From NCBI GenBank assembly GCA_024809215.1, contig JANUBW010000013.1, positions 124,001 through 188,000 of the forward strand: 64,000 bases of DNA. Direction: 5' to 3'. Within the stretch, counting starts at the first letter, position 1, and every line of letters begins with the position of its first letter. This DNA comes from Niastella sp. OAS944 (GTDB lineage: Bacteria > Bacteroidota > Bacteroidia > Chitinophagales > Chitinophagaceae). Positions 1-9,178 of this stretch are shown here, piece by piece. The notes below the pieces were generated by a model. The model was not told the DNA's origin. It searched no databases and worked only from the letters and a program-made list of their open reading frames with translations. A program made the translations under genes and the position numbers.

Positions 1-999
1 TCAAAGGTTGAAGTATATTCTGTTGATGAGGCCTTTATCGATCTTGGCGATATCCCTTATGAATCGCTTTTCGATGCAGCCATGAACATTCGAAAAACGG
101 TTGAACAGTGGACCGGTATTTCTGTATCAATTGGTGTGGCGCCCACTAAAACATTGGCCAAACTGGCCAATTACCTGGCCAAGAAAAATAAAGCAGCTAC
201 CCAATGTGTAACAGTATTGGCCACTCGCGAAGAACAGGTTACCGCCATGAAGCAAACTAGGGTAACCAATGTTTGGGGTGTAGGCGGTGCATACGCTAAA
301 AAGCTCATTAACCTGGGCATTACCAGCGCATGGGAATTAAGTACTATGCCCGAAGAGTGGGCCCATAACAATATGGGCGGGGTAGTTGGTACGCGATTAG
401 TAAGGGAGTTAAATGGCCTGCCTTCGCGTGATATGGAAAAGCCATTGGTCTCAAAAAAAATGATCGCTACTACCCGCATGTTCGGTACACCTGTAACCAA
501 CATTAATGATATTAAAGAAGCTATTGCTACCTATACTTCCCGTGCAGCCGAAAAATTACGCCGCCAGCATAGCGCGGCTAAAGTGATCAGTGTTTTTATT
601 GTTCCCAGGGAACAGAATTATGAAGTAAGTTTTAGGCGGGGCGCTACAGTAAGTTCGCATATCACCCTGCCTGCCGCCACCAGCAGTACCAATGAATTAA
701 TAAAACCTGCCGTACAATTGGTTGAAGGGCTATACGAACAGGGGAAAACATATAAAAAAGCCGGGGTTATGCTGGCCGGGTTAGAACCCGATGAAAGTAT
801 ACAGGGCAATCTGTTTGCCACCGGGCCACAGAAGTATCAGCGATTATTAATGGATATGATGGATAATATTAACTTCAGCATGCGCGATGATGTGTTGAAA
901 TTTGCCGCCTCGGGCCTTGCGCGCGACTGGAAAATGCGGCAGGAATTACGGAGTAAACGATACACTACCAGGTGGGAGGAATTGTATGAAGTGCGTTGA
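1..999 (+). CDS. umuC: Y-family translesion DNA polymerase, UmuC type (5'-truncated by window edge)
   Basis: The frame is open from base 1, so the start lies outside the window; 332 codons are visible. The palm motif YSVDEAFIDL (visible residues 6-15) carries the paired acidic residues of Y-family polymerases. SIGVAPTKTLAKLAN follows at about 43-57, and a helix-hairpin-helix-like VWGVGGAYAKKLINLGI at about 91-107. The C-terminal RYTTRWEELYEV resembles the extra tail domain (DUF4113) of UmuC proteins and argues against DinB. Known role of the family: error-prone synthesis across DNA damage, usually with a UmuD partner, which would lie upstream and cannot be seen. A tandem repeat array begins about 40 bp after the stop. 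Confidence 0.93.
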   Translation, partial: SKVEVYSVDEAFIDLGDIPYESLFDAAMNIRKTVEQWTGISVSIGVAPTKTLAKLANYLAKKNKAATQCVTVLATREEQVTAMKQTRVTNVWGVGGAYAKKLINLGITSAWELSTMPEEWAHNNMGGVVGTRLVRELNGLPSRDMEKPLVSKKMIATTRMFGTPVTNINDIKEAIATYTSRAAEKLRRQHSAAKVISVFIVPREQNYEVSFRRGATVSSHITLPAATSSTNELIKPAVQLVEGLYEQGKTYKKAGVMLAGLEPDESIQGNLFATGPQKYQRLLMDMMDNINFSMRDDVLKFAASGLARDWKMRQELRSKRYTTRWEELYEVR

Positions 1000-1041
1000 C
1001 CCAGAACAAAACGATTGAAAATGAACAAATTAATGTCTTTT

Positions 1042-1545
1042 TCGTTTAACAACTTGTTCATTTCATTTAACGAAAAACATTTTTCGTTTAACGATTTGTC
1101 CAATTCGTTTAACGGAAAACACTTTTCATTTCACGATCCGCCCGTTTCATTTAACGATTTTCGTTTTTCATTTCACGATTTTCCCATTTCGTTTAGCGAT
1201 TTGTCAATTTCGTTTCACGATTCGTCCATTTCGTTTAACAGAAAACATTTTTCGTAAAACGATCTGGTCATTTCATTTAACGAAATGTTCTTCTTTTGAA
1301 ACGATTTGTTCATTTCGTTTAACGGAAAACACTTTTGGTTTCACGATGCGCCCATTTTATTTCACGATTTTCGTTTTTCGTTTCACGACTTTCCCATTTC
1401 GTTTAGCGATTTGTCAATTTCATTTCACGATTCTTCCATTTCGTTTAACAGAAAACAATTTTCGTTACATGATTTGTTCATTTCGTTTAACGATATGTTC
1501 TTCTTTTGAAACGATCTGTTCATTTCGTTTAACGATATAATTGGT
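1042..1545. repeat. 24-unit, 21-bp tandem array with a 210-bp higher-order repeat
   Basis: Twenty-four consecutive 21-bp units run without a single indel; TCRTTT starts recur every 21 bases from 1042 to 1525. The conserved part of each unit is about TCRTTTMACGA, whose best form TCGTTTAACGA is an 11-bp palindrome around a central T; the other 10 bases vary. A ten-unit block is duplicated: 1105-1314 against 1315-1524 differs at about 19 of 210 positions by hand count. An inverted unit (GTTAAACGAA) lies just beyond at about 1567-1580. The array fills the space between the convergent umuC and DUF72 genes. Open frames across it arise because 21 is a multiple of three; stops occur inside some units, so coding is unlikely. 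Confidence 0.93.
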
Positions 1546-1566
1546 TTTCACACATTTCCTTCATCC

Positions 1567-1580
1567 TGTTAAACGAAAAG
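1567..1580 (-). repeat. inverted terminal copy of the 21-bp unit core
   Basis: GTTAAACGAA is the reverse complement of the TTCGTTTAAC core of the array that ends about 20 bp earlier. It abuts the 3' end of the DUF72 gene. Terminal inverted units also close the two 11-bp arrays in this window, so it is probably part of the array and not chance. Confidence 0.6.
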
Positions 1581-1589
1581 CTTTTCTTT

Positions 1590-2522
1590 TTAATCAAAGA
1601 ACTTTATTTGTGTACCTTCCGCCTGCCCCTCCGGTTCAATAAACCTTGGTTGCAATAACTGCAATCCTAATGCAGCATTCAACTTATCTGTTAGGTAAAT
1701 GATGAGTTCGGGGGAATATAACTCATCTTCCATATGTACAAAGAAGTACAGTTCCTGCAAACCCTGTTCTACCCAATTTATTATTCGTTCTATCCAGGCA
1801 TCGAGCCTTACATAATCAGTAGGGTGCAGGCTATTAGCTACAAATCGTACAAATGCTTTAGGAATGGTAAGGTGCATATGCGCACAATCGCGCCGGCCGG
1901 CTGTATCTGTGATAACGGCGCCCGTTCTTTGCAAATACAAAGTATTAAATAACTCCTTACGCACACTTTCCTGCGCAAACCAGTCGGGGTGGCGCACTTC
2001 CAGGAAAAAGGTCACCTCTTTGGGCAGCGACTTTACAAACATAAACAACTCTTCTTTACGGGTCGGGCCAAACGAATCGCTTAATTGCATAAACACCGGC
2101 CCCAGGTGTTCTTTGAATGCATATACTCCATTTAAGAACTCGGTTATCATTCCGCCCTTACCCATTAAACTACCCTGATGCGTAACGCCCTGGTACAATT
2201 TAGGGCAGAAGGTGAAATCGCGGCCATCGCCTTTATCGGCCCATTTACCAATGGCAGCGGTATCGTATATTTTATAATGTGTGGCATTCAATTCAATACA
2301 GTTATAATGCTGTACATAGTTGGTCAGAAAGTCTTTGTCTTTTGCCTTGGCCGGATATATCTTCCCCAGCCAGCCCGGCACACCCCATTGCGGGCAGCCA
2401 ATACGTATTTTAACCTGCGGGTTTTTAACCCCGCCCAGTATTTTTTTATTCCCGGCCGGTTCCGGCGGCAGGGTAAAATCCACCATATTCAATTCACTTT
2501 CAGGCAGTTTCCCAAATTTCAT
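1590..2522 (-). CDS. DUF72 (YecE-like) TIM-barrel protein
   Basis: A 310-residue protein of the DUF72 family. Family-typical pieces are IRIGCPQWGVPGW (about 40-52), YVQHYNCIELNATHYKIY (about 69-86), FTFCPKLYQGVTHQ, and FLEVRHPDWF near residue 175. The family adopts a TIM-barrel fold; its biochemical function is not established. The gene converges on umuC, with the 21-bp array between them. The ATG at 2522 is the only good start, with no clear Shine-Dalgarno, as expected in this phylum. Its start lies 81 bp from the divergent ECF sigma gene, so a shared control region is possible. Confidence 0.9.
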   Translation of the reverse strand: MKFGKLPESELNMVDFTLPPEPAGNKKILGGVKNPQVKIRIGCPQWGVPGWLGKIYPAKAKDKDFLTNYVQHYNCIELNATHYKIYDTAAIGKWADKGDGRDFTFCPKLYQGVTHQGSLMGKGGMITEFLNGVYAFKEHLGPVFMQLSDSFGPTRKEELFMFVKSLPKEVTFFLEVRHPDWFAQESVRKELFNTLYLQRTGAVITDTAGRRDCAHMHLTIPKAFVRFVANSLHPTDYVRLDAWIERIINWVEQGLQELYFFVHMEDELYSPELIIYLTDKLNAALGLQLLQPRFIEPEGQAEGTQIKFFD

Positions 2523-2603
2523 ATGAACAAGTTAAGGTTTTTCAACTTTTTCATGCAACTTTAAAATATTACTATTTGCTGGTCGTCTACCTGAATATAA
2601 TAC

Positions 2604-3185
2604 ATGAAGGAGACGCTCACGATAGCACCAGGCATGGCGGTAGACAGGAAACGCAATATTACACAGGTCATCACTGAGTATAGCAAACGCCTTATGGGGT
2701 TTATTCGCAAACGGGTAAACAATGAGGCCGATGCTGAAGATATTATGCAGGATGTTTTTTACCAGTTTATTGGTAACACGCAGCCTATTGAGCAAATGAC
2801 CGCCTGGCTGTTTACTGTGGCCCGTAATAAAATAATTGACCGGCAACGCAAAAAGCGGCCCGATGCGCTGGAAGACCTGTTTGGAGAAGAGGAAGGGGAA
2901 GAAAGCGGGCTTAACTGGTCTGAATTTTTATTCGACGCCAGCGATAACCCCGAAAAAGATTATCTGCGACAGGTATTTTGGGAAGAATTGAACAATGCGC
3001 TGAGCGAATTGCCGGAAGAACAAAGACGGGTATTTATCCTGAATGAACTGGAAGGAGTACCATTTAAGGAGATTGCCGAACAAACCGGTGAAACGGTAAA
3101 TACGCTGCTTAGCCGAAAACGGTATGCCGTATTACACCTGCGTAACCGGCTTAGTGTATTGAAAGATGAATTATTAAACTATTAA
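2604..3185 (+). CDS. RNA polymerase sigma factor, ECF sigma-70 family
   Basis: A 193-residue ECF sigma factor. Region 2 (about 25-95) contains RLMGFIRKRV, NNEADAEDIMQDVFYQF and the promoter-melting stretch TAWLFTVARNKIIDRQRKKR. Region 4 (about 130-185) contains LPEEQRRVFILNELEG and the helix-turn-helix FKEIAEQTGETVNTLLSRKRYA. The linker is acidic and somewhat long. It leads a tight three-gene group with a small membrane protein (12 bp downstream) and a ferredoxin-fold-like protein. No classical FecR or zinc-binding anti-sigma factor follows, so the membrane protein is the only candidate controller; that is inference. Confidence 0.92.
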   Translation: MKETLTIAPGMAVDRKRNITQVITEYSKRLMGFIRKRVNNEADAEDIMQDVFYQFIGNTQPIEQMTAWLFTVARNKIIDRQRKKRPDALEDLFGEEEGEESGLNWSEFLFDASDNPEKDYLRQVFWEELNNALSELPEEQRRVFILNELEGVPFKEIAEQTGETVNTLLSRKRYAVLHLRNRLSVLKDELLNY

Positions 3186-3197
3186 ACAACGTGTAAA

Positions 3198-3587
3198 ATG
3201 AAACGTAGATTTTGGTTTGGCAAAGCTGTAATGATACTGGTATTCTGTACAGCATTTGTCATGTTGTTCAGCTATATAGTAATGCGCCTTTGGAATGGCA
3301 TACTGCCCGATGTACTGGGTGTTAAGCTGATCTCATTCTGGCAGGCCATGGGTATACTGGTATTGTCGAAAATATTATTCAGCGGTTTTGGCGGTTTTGC
3401 CCATAAAAAAGAACAATTCAAAAACCGGTTCAGGCAGCGCATGCGCGAAAAATGGGAAAACATGACGCCCGAAGAAAAAATACAATTCAAAGAAGAATGG
3501 AAGAACCGGTGCAAAGGCTGGGGCAGCCGCTTCAGCGAAAGAAATTTTACTACCCCCGAACCCAACGAACAAAGTGAGAACAAGTAA
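3198..3587 (+). CDS. small membrane protein with basic C-terminal region, linked to ECF sigma
   Basis: A 129-residue protein of unrecognised family. Two hydrophobic segments are visible: residues about 9-30 (VMILVFCTAFVMLFSYIVM) and about 46-66. A highly charged region follows, rich in K, R, E and F, including MTPEEKIQFKEEWKNR, which loosely recalls the LTPEQR-type motif of Spy/CpxP-like or metal-sensing proteins. It starts 12 bp after the ECF sigma gene and is almost certainly co-transcribed. Role unknown; anti-sigma or metal-stress partner is possible but not shown by any motif. Confidence 0.75.
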   Translation: MKRRFWFGKAVMILVFCTAFVMLFSYIVMRLWNGILPDVLGVKLISFWQAMGILVLSKILFSGFGGFAHKKEQFKNRFRQRMREKWENMTPEEKIQFKEEWKNRCKGWGSRFSERNFTTPEPNEQSENK

Positions 3588-3615
3588 AACCGCATCATTG
3601 ATACAGCCCATACAT

Positions 3616-3828
3616 ATGGAAGTGCTTGTATTTAAAACCAACCTCCACGACAAAAAGCAGATCACTGCAGTAACACCGCATATCAATAATCTGAACGGTA
3701 TTTCCCGTTGGAATGTTGACCTCGACGATATTGATAAAGTGCTGCGTATTGAATCGGAAAACCTGTGTGCCCGTACGGTAGAAACCACTTTGCAACAGGC
3801 AGGCTACCATTGCGAAGAGCTACAATAA
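3616..3828 (+). CDS. small HMA-like (ferredoxin-fold) protein without CxxC
   Basis: A 70-residue protein if started at the ATG at 3616 (MEVLVFKTNL). An upstream ATG at 3574 would overlap the previous gene and add an unlikely N-terminus. The layout (MEVLVFKTNL, a helix around VTPHINNL, RWNVDLDDIDKVLRIES, then VETTLQQAGYHCEEL) matches the beta-alpha-beta-beta-alpha-beta pattern of heavy-metal-associated domains. The metal-binding CxxC is absent; two separated cysteines are present. It is the third gene of the ECF sigma group. Copper-chaperone-like proteins of this kind are common in Bacteroidota, but the ligand is unknown. Confidence 0.7.
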   Translation: MEVLVFKTNLHDKKQITAVTPHINNLNGISRWNVDLDDIDKVLRIESENLCARTVETTLQQAGYHCEELQ

Positions 3829-3868
3829 GATCTTTATAGTAACTTCATAAGCATCAAACCTTCCGTTT

Positions 3869-5416
3869 ATGAAGTTTCTTCCCATTTTATACCTCCTGCT
3901 TTCCCTTTCAGGCTTTGCCCAACAACGTCCCAATATCATTTACATTATGAGCGACGATCATGATGCGCAGGCCATCAGTGCATATGATAAAACGCTTATA
4001 CAAACGCCCGGTTTCGATCGCATAGCTAATGAAGGCATCAGGTTTACCCGCTGCTTTGTGGGAAATTCTATTTGCAGCCCGGCCCGGGCCACATTGCTAA
4101 CAGGACAGCATTCGCATAAGAACGGAGTTAAAGATAATTTTACCCGCTTCGATAGCAGCCGCACCACCATGCCCAAATTGTTACAGCAGGCCGGTTATGA
4201 AACTGCGTTAATTGGCAAATGGCATTTACATTCGTACCCTACCGGCTTCGATTACTGGAAAATACTTCCGGGGCAGGGCTTGTATTATGCACCTCGGTTT
4301 ATTGGCATGAAGGGCGATACAAACGTTATTGACGGTTACGTAACCGATGTAACTACCAACGAGGCCATTAACTGGTTAAAGAACCGCAATACCAGTAAGC
4401 CTTTTGCTTTATTGCTACATCATAAAGCCCCGCACCGCCAATTTCTACCTTCGCTGAAATACCTTGAACAGTTTCATACTAAAGTATTTCCCGAACCTGC
4501 TACATTGTATAACGATACTGCCGGCCATGGCAGCGCCTGGCGTATACAAACCATGAGCATTTTGCACATTATGCAATTATGCACCGATCTAAAAGTTGAT
4601 CCGGCATATTTACAAAACATTCCCGAACTAAAGCCCGATGCCAGTGATATAGCCGGTTACAATACACTTATGGACCGCATACCTGAACCCGACAGAAGCC
4701 GCATGAAGGAGATCTATGCCGAAAGGGGTAAACAGCTGCAACAATTAAAACCAACCGGCAAAGCCCTTTTAAAGCTGAAATACCAATGGTATATGCAGGA
4801 CTACCTGGCTTGTGTGGCCTCTGTTGATGAAAATGTTGGCCGTTTGTTGAATTACCTCGATGAAGGGGGACTAACAAACAACACAGCTGTTATTTATACC
4901 AGCGACCAGGGATTTTATTTGGGTGAGAACGGATGGTTCGATAAGCGGTTTATGTATGAAGTTAGCTTTCAAACCCCATTGCTGATGCGCTGGCCGCAGC
5001 ACATAAAACCACAAACCACTACGAATGTAATGGCCCAGAATATTGATTTTGCGCCCACTATTTTGGATATCGCTAAAACGACCATTCCGGCAGAAATGCA
5101 GGGCAAAAGCCTTGTACCCGTAATAACAGTAAAACAGAAAAGTCTTAACCGGCCTTACCTGTATTATCATTATTACGAATACTCCAAAGACCATACGGTG
5201 CTGCCACACCTGGGCATACGAGGCGAACGATATAAGCTTATATACTTCTATACTGTAAATGAATGGGAACTGTACGATCTGCAAACCGATAGCCAGGAGC
5301 AAAAGAATCTCATCAAATCGCCAAAACACCAGTCGTTGATCGCACAGCTAAAAGAAGAACTTAAGAAGCTGCGCGATCAATACGATGATCATGAACCCGC
5401 CGGTGAACTACATTAA
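3869..5416 (+). CDS. secreted sulfatase (formylglycine-dependent)
   Basis: A 515-residue S1-type sulfatase. The N-terminal hydrophobic stretch FLPILYLLLSLSGFAQQ is a signal peptide ending near residue 18. RPNIIYIMSDDHDAQ (about 20-34) supplies metal-binding aspartates. NSICSPARATLLTGQ (about 67-81) contains the C-x-P-x-R signature in which the cysteine is matured to formylglycine, and GKWHLH follows. IYTSDQGFYLGENGWFDKRFMYE near residue 340 is the second metal-binding region. It probably removes sulfate from host or algal glycans in the periplasm; the substrate is not readable. The maturing enzyme is not in the window. Its stop directly abuts the stop of the convergent amidase gene. Confidence 0.93.
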   Translation: MKFLPILYLLLSLSGFAQQRPNIIYIMSDDHDAQAISAYDKTLIQTPGFDRIANEGIRFTRCFVGNSICSPARATLLTGQHSHKNGVKDNFTRFDSSRTTMPKLLQQAGYETALIGKWHLHSYPTGFDYWKILPGQGLYYAPRFIGMKGDTNVIDGYVTDVTTNEAINWLKNRNTSKPFALLLHHKAPHRQFLPSLKYLEQFHTKVFPEPATLYNDTAGHGSAWRIQTMSILHIMQLCTDLKVDPAYLQNIPELKPDASDIAGYNTLMDRIPEPDRSRMKEIYAERGKQLQQLKPTGKALLKLKYQWYMQDYLACVASVDENVGRLLNYLDEGGLTNNTAVIYTSDQGFYLGENGWFDKRFMYEVSFQTPLLMRWPQHIKPQTTTNVMAQNIDFAPTILDIAKTTIPAEMQGKSLVPVITVKQKSLNRPYLYYHYYEYSKDHTVLPHLGIRGERYKLIYFYTVNEWELYDLQTDSQEQKNLIKSPKHQSLIAQLKEELKKLRDQYDDHEPAGELH

Positions 5417-6247
5417 TTACTGGTAACGTCGCGAAAGATCGAACAGGATCTTTTTATCATCGGCGGTTAATGTACGCTTTGCAAGAGTATCCTGTGGCAC
5501 AAAATGTATTTTAAAAGAGTGGATGGCCGCTAAAGTATCTTTAACATTATAACCTATAATACGCAGGGCCTGGGGTGCATTAAAGTATTCGGGCACAACA
5601 ACGGCAGTTGTATCATACCACAATCCAAAGCCCCGTTGTGCCAGTGATTGCCAGGGGAAGAAAGCACTGGGATCATTCTTACGGCCGGGGGCCACATCGG
5701 CATGGCCTATAAAATTGGCTGTTGGAATTGAATAATTTCTTTTCAGGGTATCGAGCAGTTTTACCAGGCTGGTTATTTGCGTTTCGGGGAACGGCTCACT
5801 GCCATTATTATCTAACTCAATGCCAATACTGCTTGAATTTATGTCGGTAAAATTACCCCACTTGCTTATACCGGCCTGCCAGGCACGCAGGTAATCGTTA
5901 AGCATATGATGTATGGTACCGTCTTTACAAATAACATAGTGGGCACTCACTTTTGTACGCTCAAGTGTAAACGTTTTAAGCGTTTGTTCGCAGGAGTTTT
6001 GAGCGGTATGATGAATGATCACAAAGTTTGGCTTACGCAGATCGAAATTGGTAGTGCCAACCGCATAAACCGGCATAATGGCCGAATCGAGCAACAATTG
6101 ATTTGGGAGCGGCCGCAAACTTTTGGCTAATTGTTTTGATTGCTTTTTATACTTCTTATTTGTTTTGGCATATGGATTATGCGCACAACTGTATACAAAA
6201 GCACAAATTGTTATCACAAACAATAACTGACCTGCAAATACACGCAT
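5417..6247 (-). CDS. N-acetylmuramoyl-L-alanine amidase (amidase_2), lipoprotein
   Basis: A 276-residue peptidoglycan amidase. The N-terminus MRVFAGQLLFVITICAFVYSC carries a lipobox-like cysteine at 21. The zinc amidase domain spans about 70-220: PNFVIIHHTAQNS supplies the first histidine, VSAHYVICKDGTIHHML is family-typical, and FIGHADVAPGRKNDPSAFFPW supplies the later zinc ligand and active-site region. Known chemistry: cleavage between MurNAc and L-Ala. The lipobox suggests action at the outer membrane or periplasm, as in cell-wall turnover. It is convergent with the sulfatase, the two stop codons being adjacent with no gap. Confidence 0.92.
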   Translation of the reverse strand: MRVFAGQLLFVITICAFVYSCAHNPYAKTNKKYKKQSKQLAKSLRPLPNQLLLDSAIMPVYAVGTTNFDLRKPNFVIIHHTAQNSCEQTLKTFTLERTKVSAHYVICKDGTIHHMLNDYLRAWQAGISKWGNFTDINSSSIGIELDNNGSEPFPETQITSLVKLLDTLKRNYSIPTANFIGHADVAPGRKNDPSAFFPWQSLAQRGFGLWYDTTAVVVPEYFNAPQALRIIGYNVKDTLAAIHSFKIHFVPQDTLAKRTLTADDKKILFDLSRRYQ

Positions 6248-6300
6248 AGCGAACTGGATTTTTTACTGTGTCTGCAAAGTAGGGGAAGATAACCATACAT

Positions 6301-6331
6301 AAAAAAAATCCTCCCCGTTACCGGAGAGGAT
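6301..6331 (-). terminator. rho-independent terminator of the outer-membrane receptor gene
   Basis: On the minus strand an ATCCTC...GAGGAT stem (6308-6313 with 6326-6331), continued by two more GC pairs after one mismatch, is followed by eight Ts (complement of 6301-6308). It lies 22 bp past the stop of the receptor gene. Confidence 0.8.
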
Positions 6332-6352
6332 CGTTTATTATAGAGACTACAC

Positions 6353-8827
6353 TTATTTAGGACTTCCACCGCCCATGCCGCCACCACTATCGGCTGCACG
6401 TTTGGTTTCTTCTTCCAAACCAGTTTTGCGTTGGCGGGCCGCTTTTACCTGGCTGTTACCAAAGCGGTAAGTAAAGTTCAGTTTCAACTGACGGCTTTCG
6501 AAATTACCGCTGGCTATTGTATGCTGACCGGCAAAATCGCTGGTACCTTTCCATTTCAGTGTTCTGAAAATATCACTTACCGATGCTTTAAATGTTCCGT
6601 TTCCTTTTAATACGGTTTTCGAAACACCACCATCTATACTCCATATGGTACGGCTTTTAATAGTTCCCTGCCAAATAGAGGGAGAAGTATAAAAGCCACT
6701 CATTTCACCCGTCCAGCCTTTGCCTAAACGGAAGGTTTGCTGTGCAAAAACAGTAGCAGCAACTACATCAAGATTAACTTTACGATCAACACCCAAATCG
6801 GCTTTGTAGTGAGAATAATAAGTATTTACGTTGGCGAAAATGCTGTACCATTTATACTGGAACGGATAGCTGATGTTAAGGCTAATGATATCCTGGGTAG
6901 CCAGGTTCTTTTGCGTCATAAAGGCTTTTGACTTTTCTGTAACATCAACCAGCTGGGCAAAGATGTCTTTTATATGACTATAGTTCAGGGTTGTATTTAA
7001 CCGGTACTTATAAGTATGTGTGATGCCGATACTGTTTGTATACTGGGGCCTTAATTCTGTATTACCTTTTCTGAACGTATAATCATCCAGTTTAAATTCA
7101 AACGGGTTCAGGTCCTGGTAATTAGGCCTGTCAATACGCCGGCTGAAGGTAAAACTGAACTGGCTCATTGGGTTTTTATTAAACGTAATGGCGCCACTGG
7201 GGAACAGGTTGGTATAATCGCGGGTAAATGTTGTATCGTAATCAACAATATTTCCGGTATTATTATCTACTCTTTTTCCTGTTGAGTGCCCGGTATTATG
7301 CGTATTCTCAACCCGCAAACCGGCCTGTATCATAAACCCTTTGAACTGCCTGTTGTAGTTAACATAACCAGCGCTTATGTTCTCTTTGTAAATGAAATCA
7401 TTGCTACGGAAAATGTCAAGCGTTTGACTTCCCGAAGCAGGATCAACATTATACCGGTCGAAATAATTACTGCTTTCAACAAACGACACTTTACCACCCA
7501 AACCTAAACGTCCTTTTTTGAAGTTCTGTTCATAATCTGCTTTCACGCTATACAGGTCAATATCTGTGGGGGCTATCATATTGTAGATATTGCTATACAG
7601 GTAATTTCCTTTTGCATCAAAATAGTCGTTCGGCTGGTATTGATTGCTTTTATTTCGATAGGCGCCATAATCAGCATCAACGTTCAACTCATGCCCGGTT
7701 GAATCGGCATACCGGTAGTTGATGTTCCCGTTCACATTGTCCTTCTTATTGTCATTGGTATTATCAGCTATCAGCGTTCTGTCGAGTTGCTTCGTGGGAA
7801 AATAAGAGATATCGGTGTGGCTATAATTAGCCATACCCATATTAGAAAAAGAACCATTGGCCATTACACCAATTGTACTTCTCTTGTTAAGGAAATAGTC
7901 CATACCAGCTTTGAAGTTGTGGCTCTTATTGTCAACAGTAAGCTTGGTTTTTCCTTCAAACAGGGTATCTGTCACTTCACGGTTCAAATTGATATTGTTC
8001 TCATTGGTATTATCATTATAGCTGTAATTACCAAACAGGTTAACGTGTTTGTTACGATGGTTCAATGAAACACCGCCATTGTATTTAGGCGTATACCCCT
8101 GGTTAAAACCGGCATTCACCGAACCATTTGTTCCAAATGACTTGTTCTTTTTCAACCTGATATTAATGATACCGGCATTCCCAGCCGCTTCATATTTTGC
8201 CGAGGGGTTGGTAATGATCTCAATGGCTTCAATGCTTGAAGACTGAAGGGTGCGTAAATAATCTGACAGGTCTTTACCACTCAACGGTGTAGGACGGCCA
8301 TCAACATATACCTGAACACCGTTTTTGCCGCTTAATGTAAAGTTATCGTCTTTATCAACAACAACGCCGGGTGATTTACGCAACAGGTCAAGCGCATCCT
8401 GACCTACCGCATTTACGCTTCCTTCTACATTTAAAATGGTTTTATCGGCTTTTACCTCAACCATAGGCTTACGCGCAGCCACTACTACTTCTTTTAACTG
8501 ACCCGAAACTTTTGCGAGCGAAACCTCAGGTGCGGTAAAATCGCCGGTGCCGCTTACTTCAAACGCAGGAGAGTTCTTTGCAACATGGCCGGTATAAGAA
8601 ACAGCTACAAAATAGTTGCCTGCAGTTATGCTGGTAAATGAATACTCACCACTGGTATTGGTAGCAGCCAGTTTAACCAATGCAGAATCTTTTACTTTTT
8701 TAAGTGCTACTGTTGCTCCCGATAATGCCTTACCCTGATCATCCTTAACATTACCCTTTATTTGTTGTGCGTTGGCTATAGCCGCACATAACAATAAAGG
8801 CAATGCTAATAAAATCAACTTTTTCAT
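6353..8827 (-). CDS. TonB-dependent-receptor-like outer-membrane beta-barrel protein
   Basis: About 824 residues from the ATG at 8827, which gives the signal peptide MKKLILLALPLLLCAAIANA; an ATG 30 bp upstream would place ten residues before it. After the signal comes a carboxypeptidase-regulatory-like beta-sandwich (QIKGNVKDDQGKALSGATV). A plug domain follows (LDLLRKSPGVVVDKDDNF, GVQVYVDGRPTPLSGKDLSD, NPSAKYEAAGNAGIINI). A long barrel with many aromatic-ended strands completes the protein. The tail is Gly-rich (GGGMGGGSPK). No SusD partner is adjacent and no TonB box was identified, so it fits the stand-alone 'outer membrane beta-barrel' family of Bacteroidota. The cargo is unknown. A good terminator follows. 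Confidence 0.9.
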   Translation of the reverse strand: MKKLILLALPLLLCAAIANAQQIKGNVKDDQGKALSGATVALKKVKDSALVKLAATNTSGEYSFTSITAGNYFVAVSYTGHVAKNSPAFEVSGTGDFTAPEVSLAKVSGQLKEVVVAARKPMVEVKADKTILNVEGSVNAVGQDALDLLRKSPGVVVDKDDNFTLSGKNGVQVYVDGRPTPLSGKDLSDYLRTLQSSSIEAIEIITNPSAKYEAAGNAGIINIRLKKNKSFGTNGSVNAGFNQGYTPKYNGGVSLNHRNKHVNLFGNYSYNDNTNENNINLNREVTDTLFEGKTKLTVDNKSHNFKAGMDYFLNKRSTIGVMANGSFSNMGMANYSHTDISYFPTKQLDRTLIADNTNDNKKDNVNGNINYRYADSTGHELNVDADYGAYRNKSNQYQPNDYFDAKGNYLYSNIYNMIAPTDIDLYSVKADYEQNFKKGRLGLGGKVSFVESSNYFDRYNVDPASGSQTLDIFRSNDFIYKENISAGYVNYNRQFKGFMIQAGLRVENTHNTGHSTGKRVDNNTGNIVDYDTTFTRDYTNLFPSGAITFNKNPMSQFSFTFSRRIDRPNYQDLNPFEFKLDDYTFRKGNTELRPQYTNSIGITHTYKYRLNTTLNYSHIKDIFAQLVDVTEKSKAFMTQKNLATQDIISLNISYPFQYKWYSIFANVNTYYSHYKADLGVDRKVNLDVVAATVFAQQTFRLGKGWTGEMSGFYTSPSIWQGTIKSRTIWSIDGGVSKTVLKGNGTFKASVSDIFRTLKWKGTSDFAGQHTIASGNFESRQLKLNFTYRFGNSQVKAARQRKTGLEEETKRAADSGGGMGGGSPK

Positions 8828-9178
8828 GAATTGTGTTATTTGCAGTTTAGTCGGCAAAAGTATCTGTGTGTTACAGTCTTATTGTTTTGTATACACCAAC
8901 GGTTAATTATAACTATTAACGGTTGCCTTATAACATGCTGAATTTATAATCTGTTGTTGTAATATTTCATTTACAAAGCAGCACAAATAAATGTTTGATC
9001 ATCGACGATAATAGTATTACTTACAATTGTTTGTATGCAATTGATCTTTACATGAACTGCCGGTTGCTGCGGTTTCAATACGTGTCGCTTTTTTCGCATT
9101 CCACTACCTTAATGTTTACTTTCACATGCATAAATCCGCAGTTCACACACATTGCCCAAAAACATCGGAGGCTACTTA

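Noticed and set aside
1015-1509. Two plus-strand frames across the 21-bp array encoding seven-residue repeats (SFNDLSI-like)
   Set aside because: They arise because the period is a multiple of three; stops interrupt units at about 1255 and 1507, there is no start context, and the DNA palindrome is the better-conserved feature.
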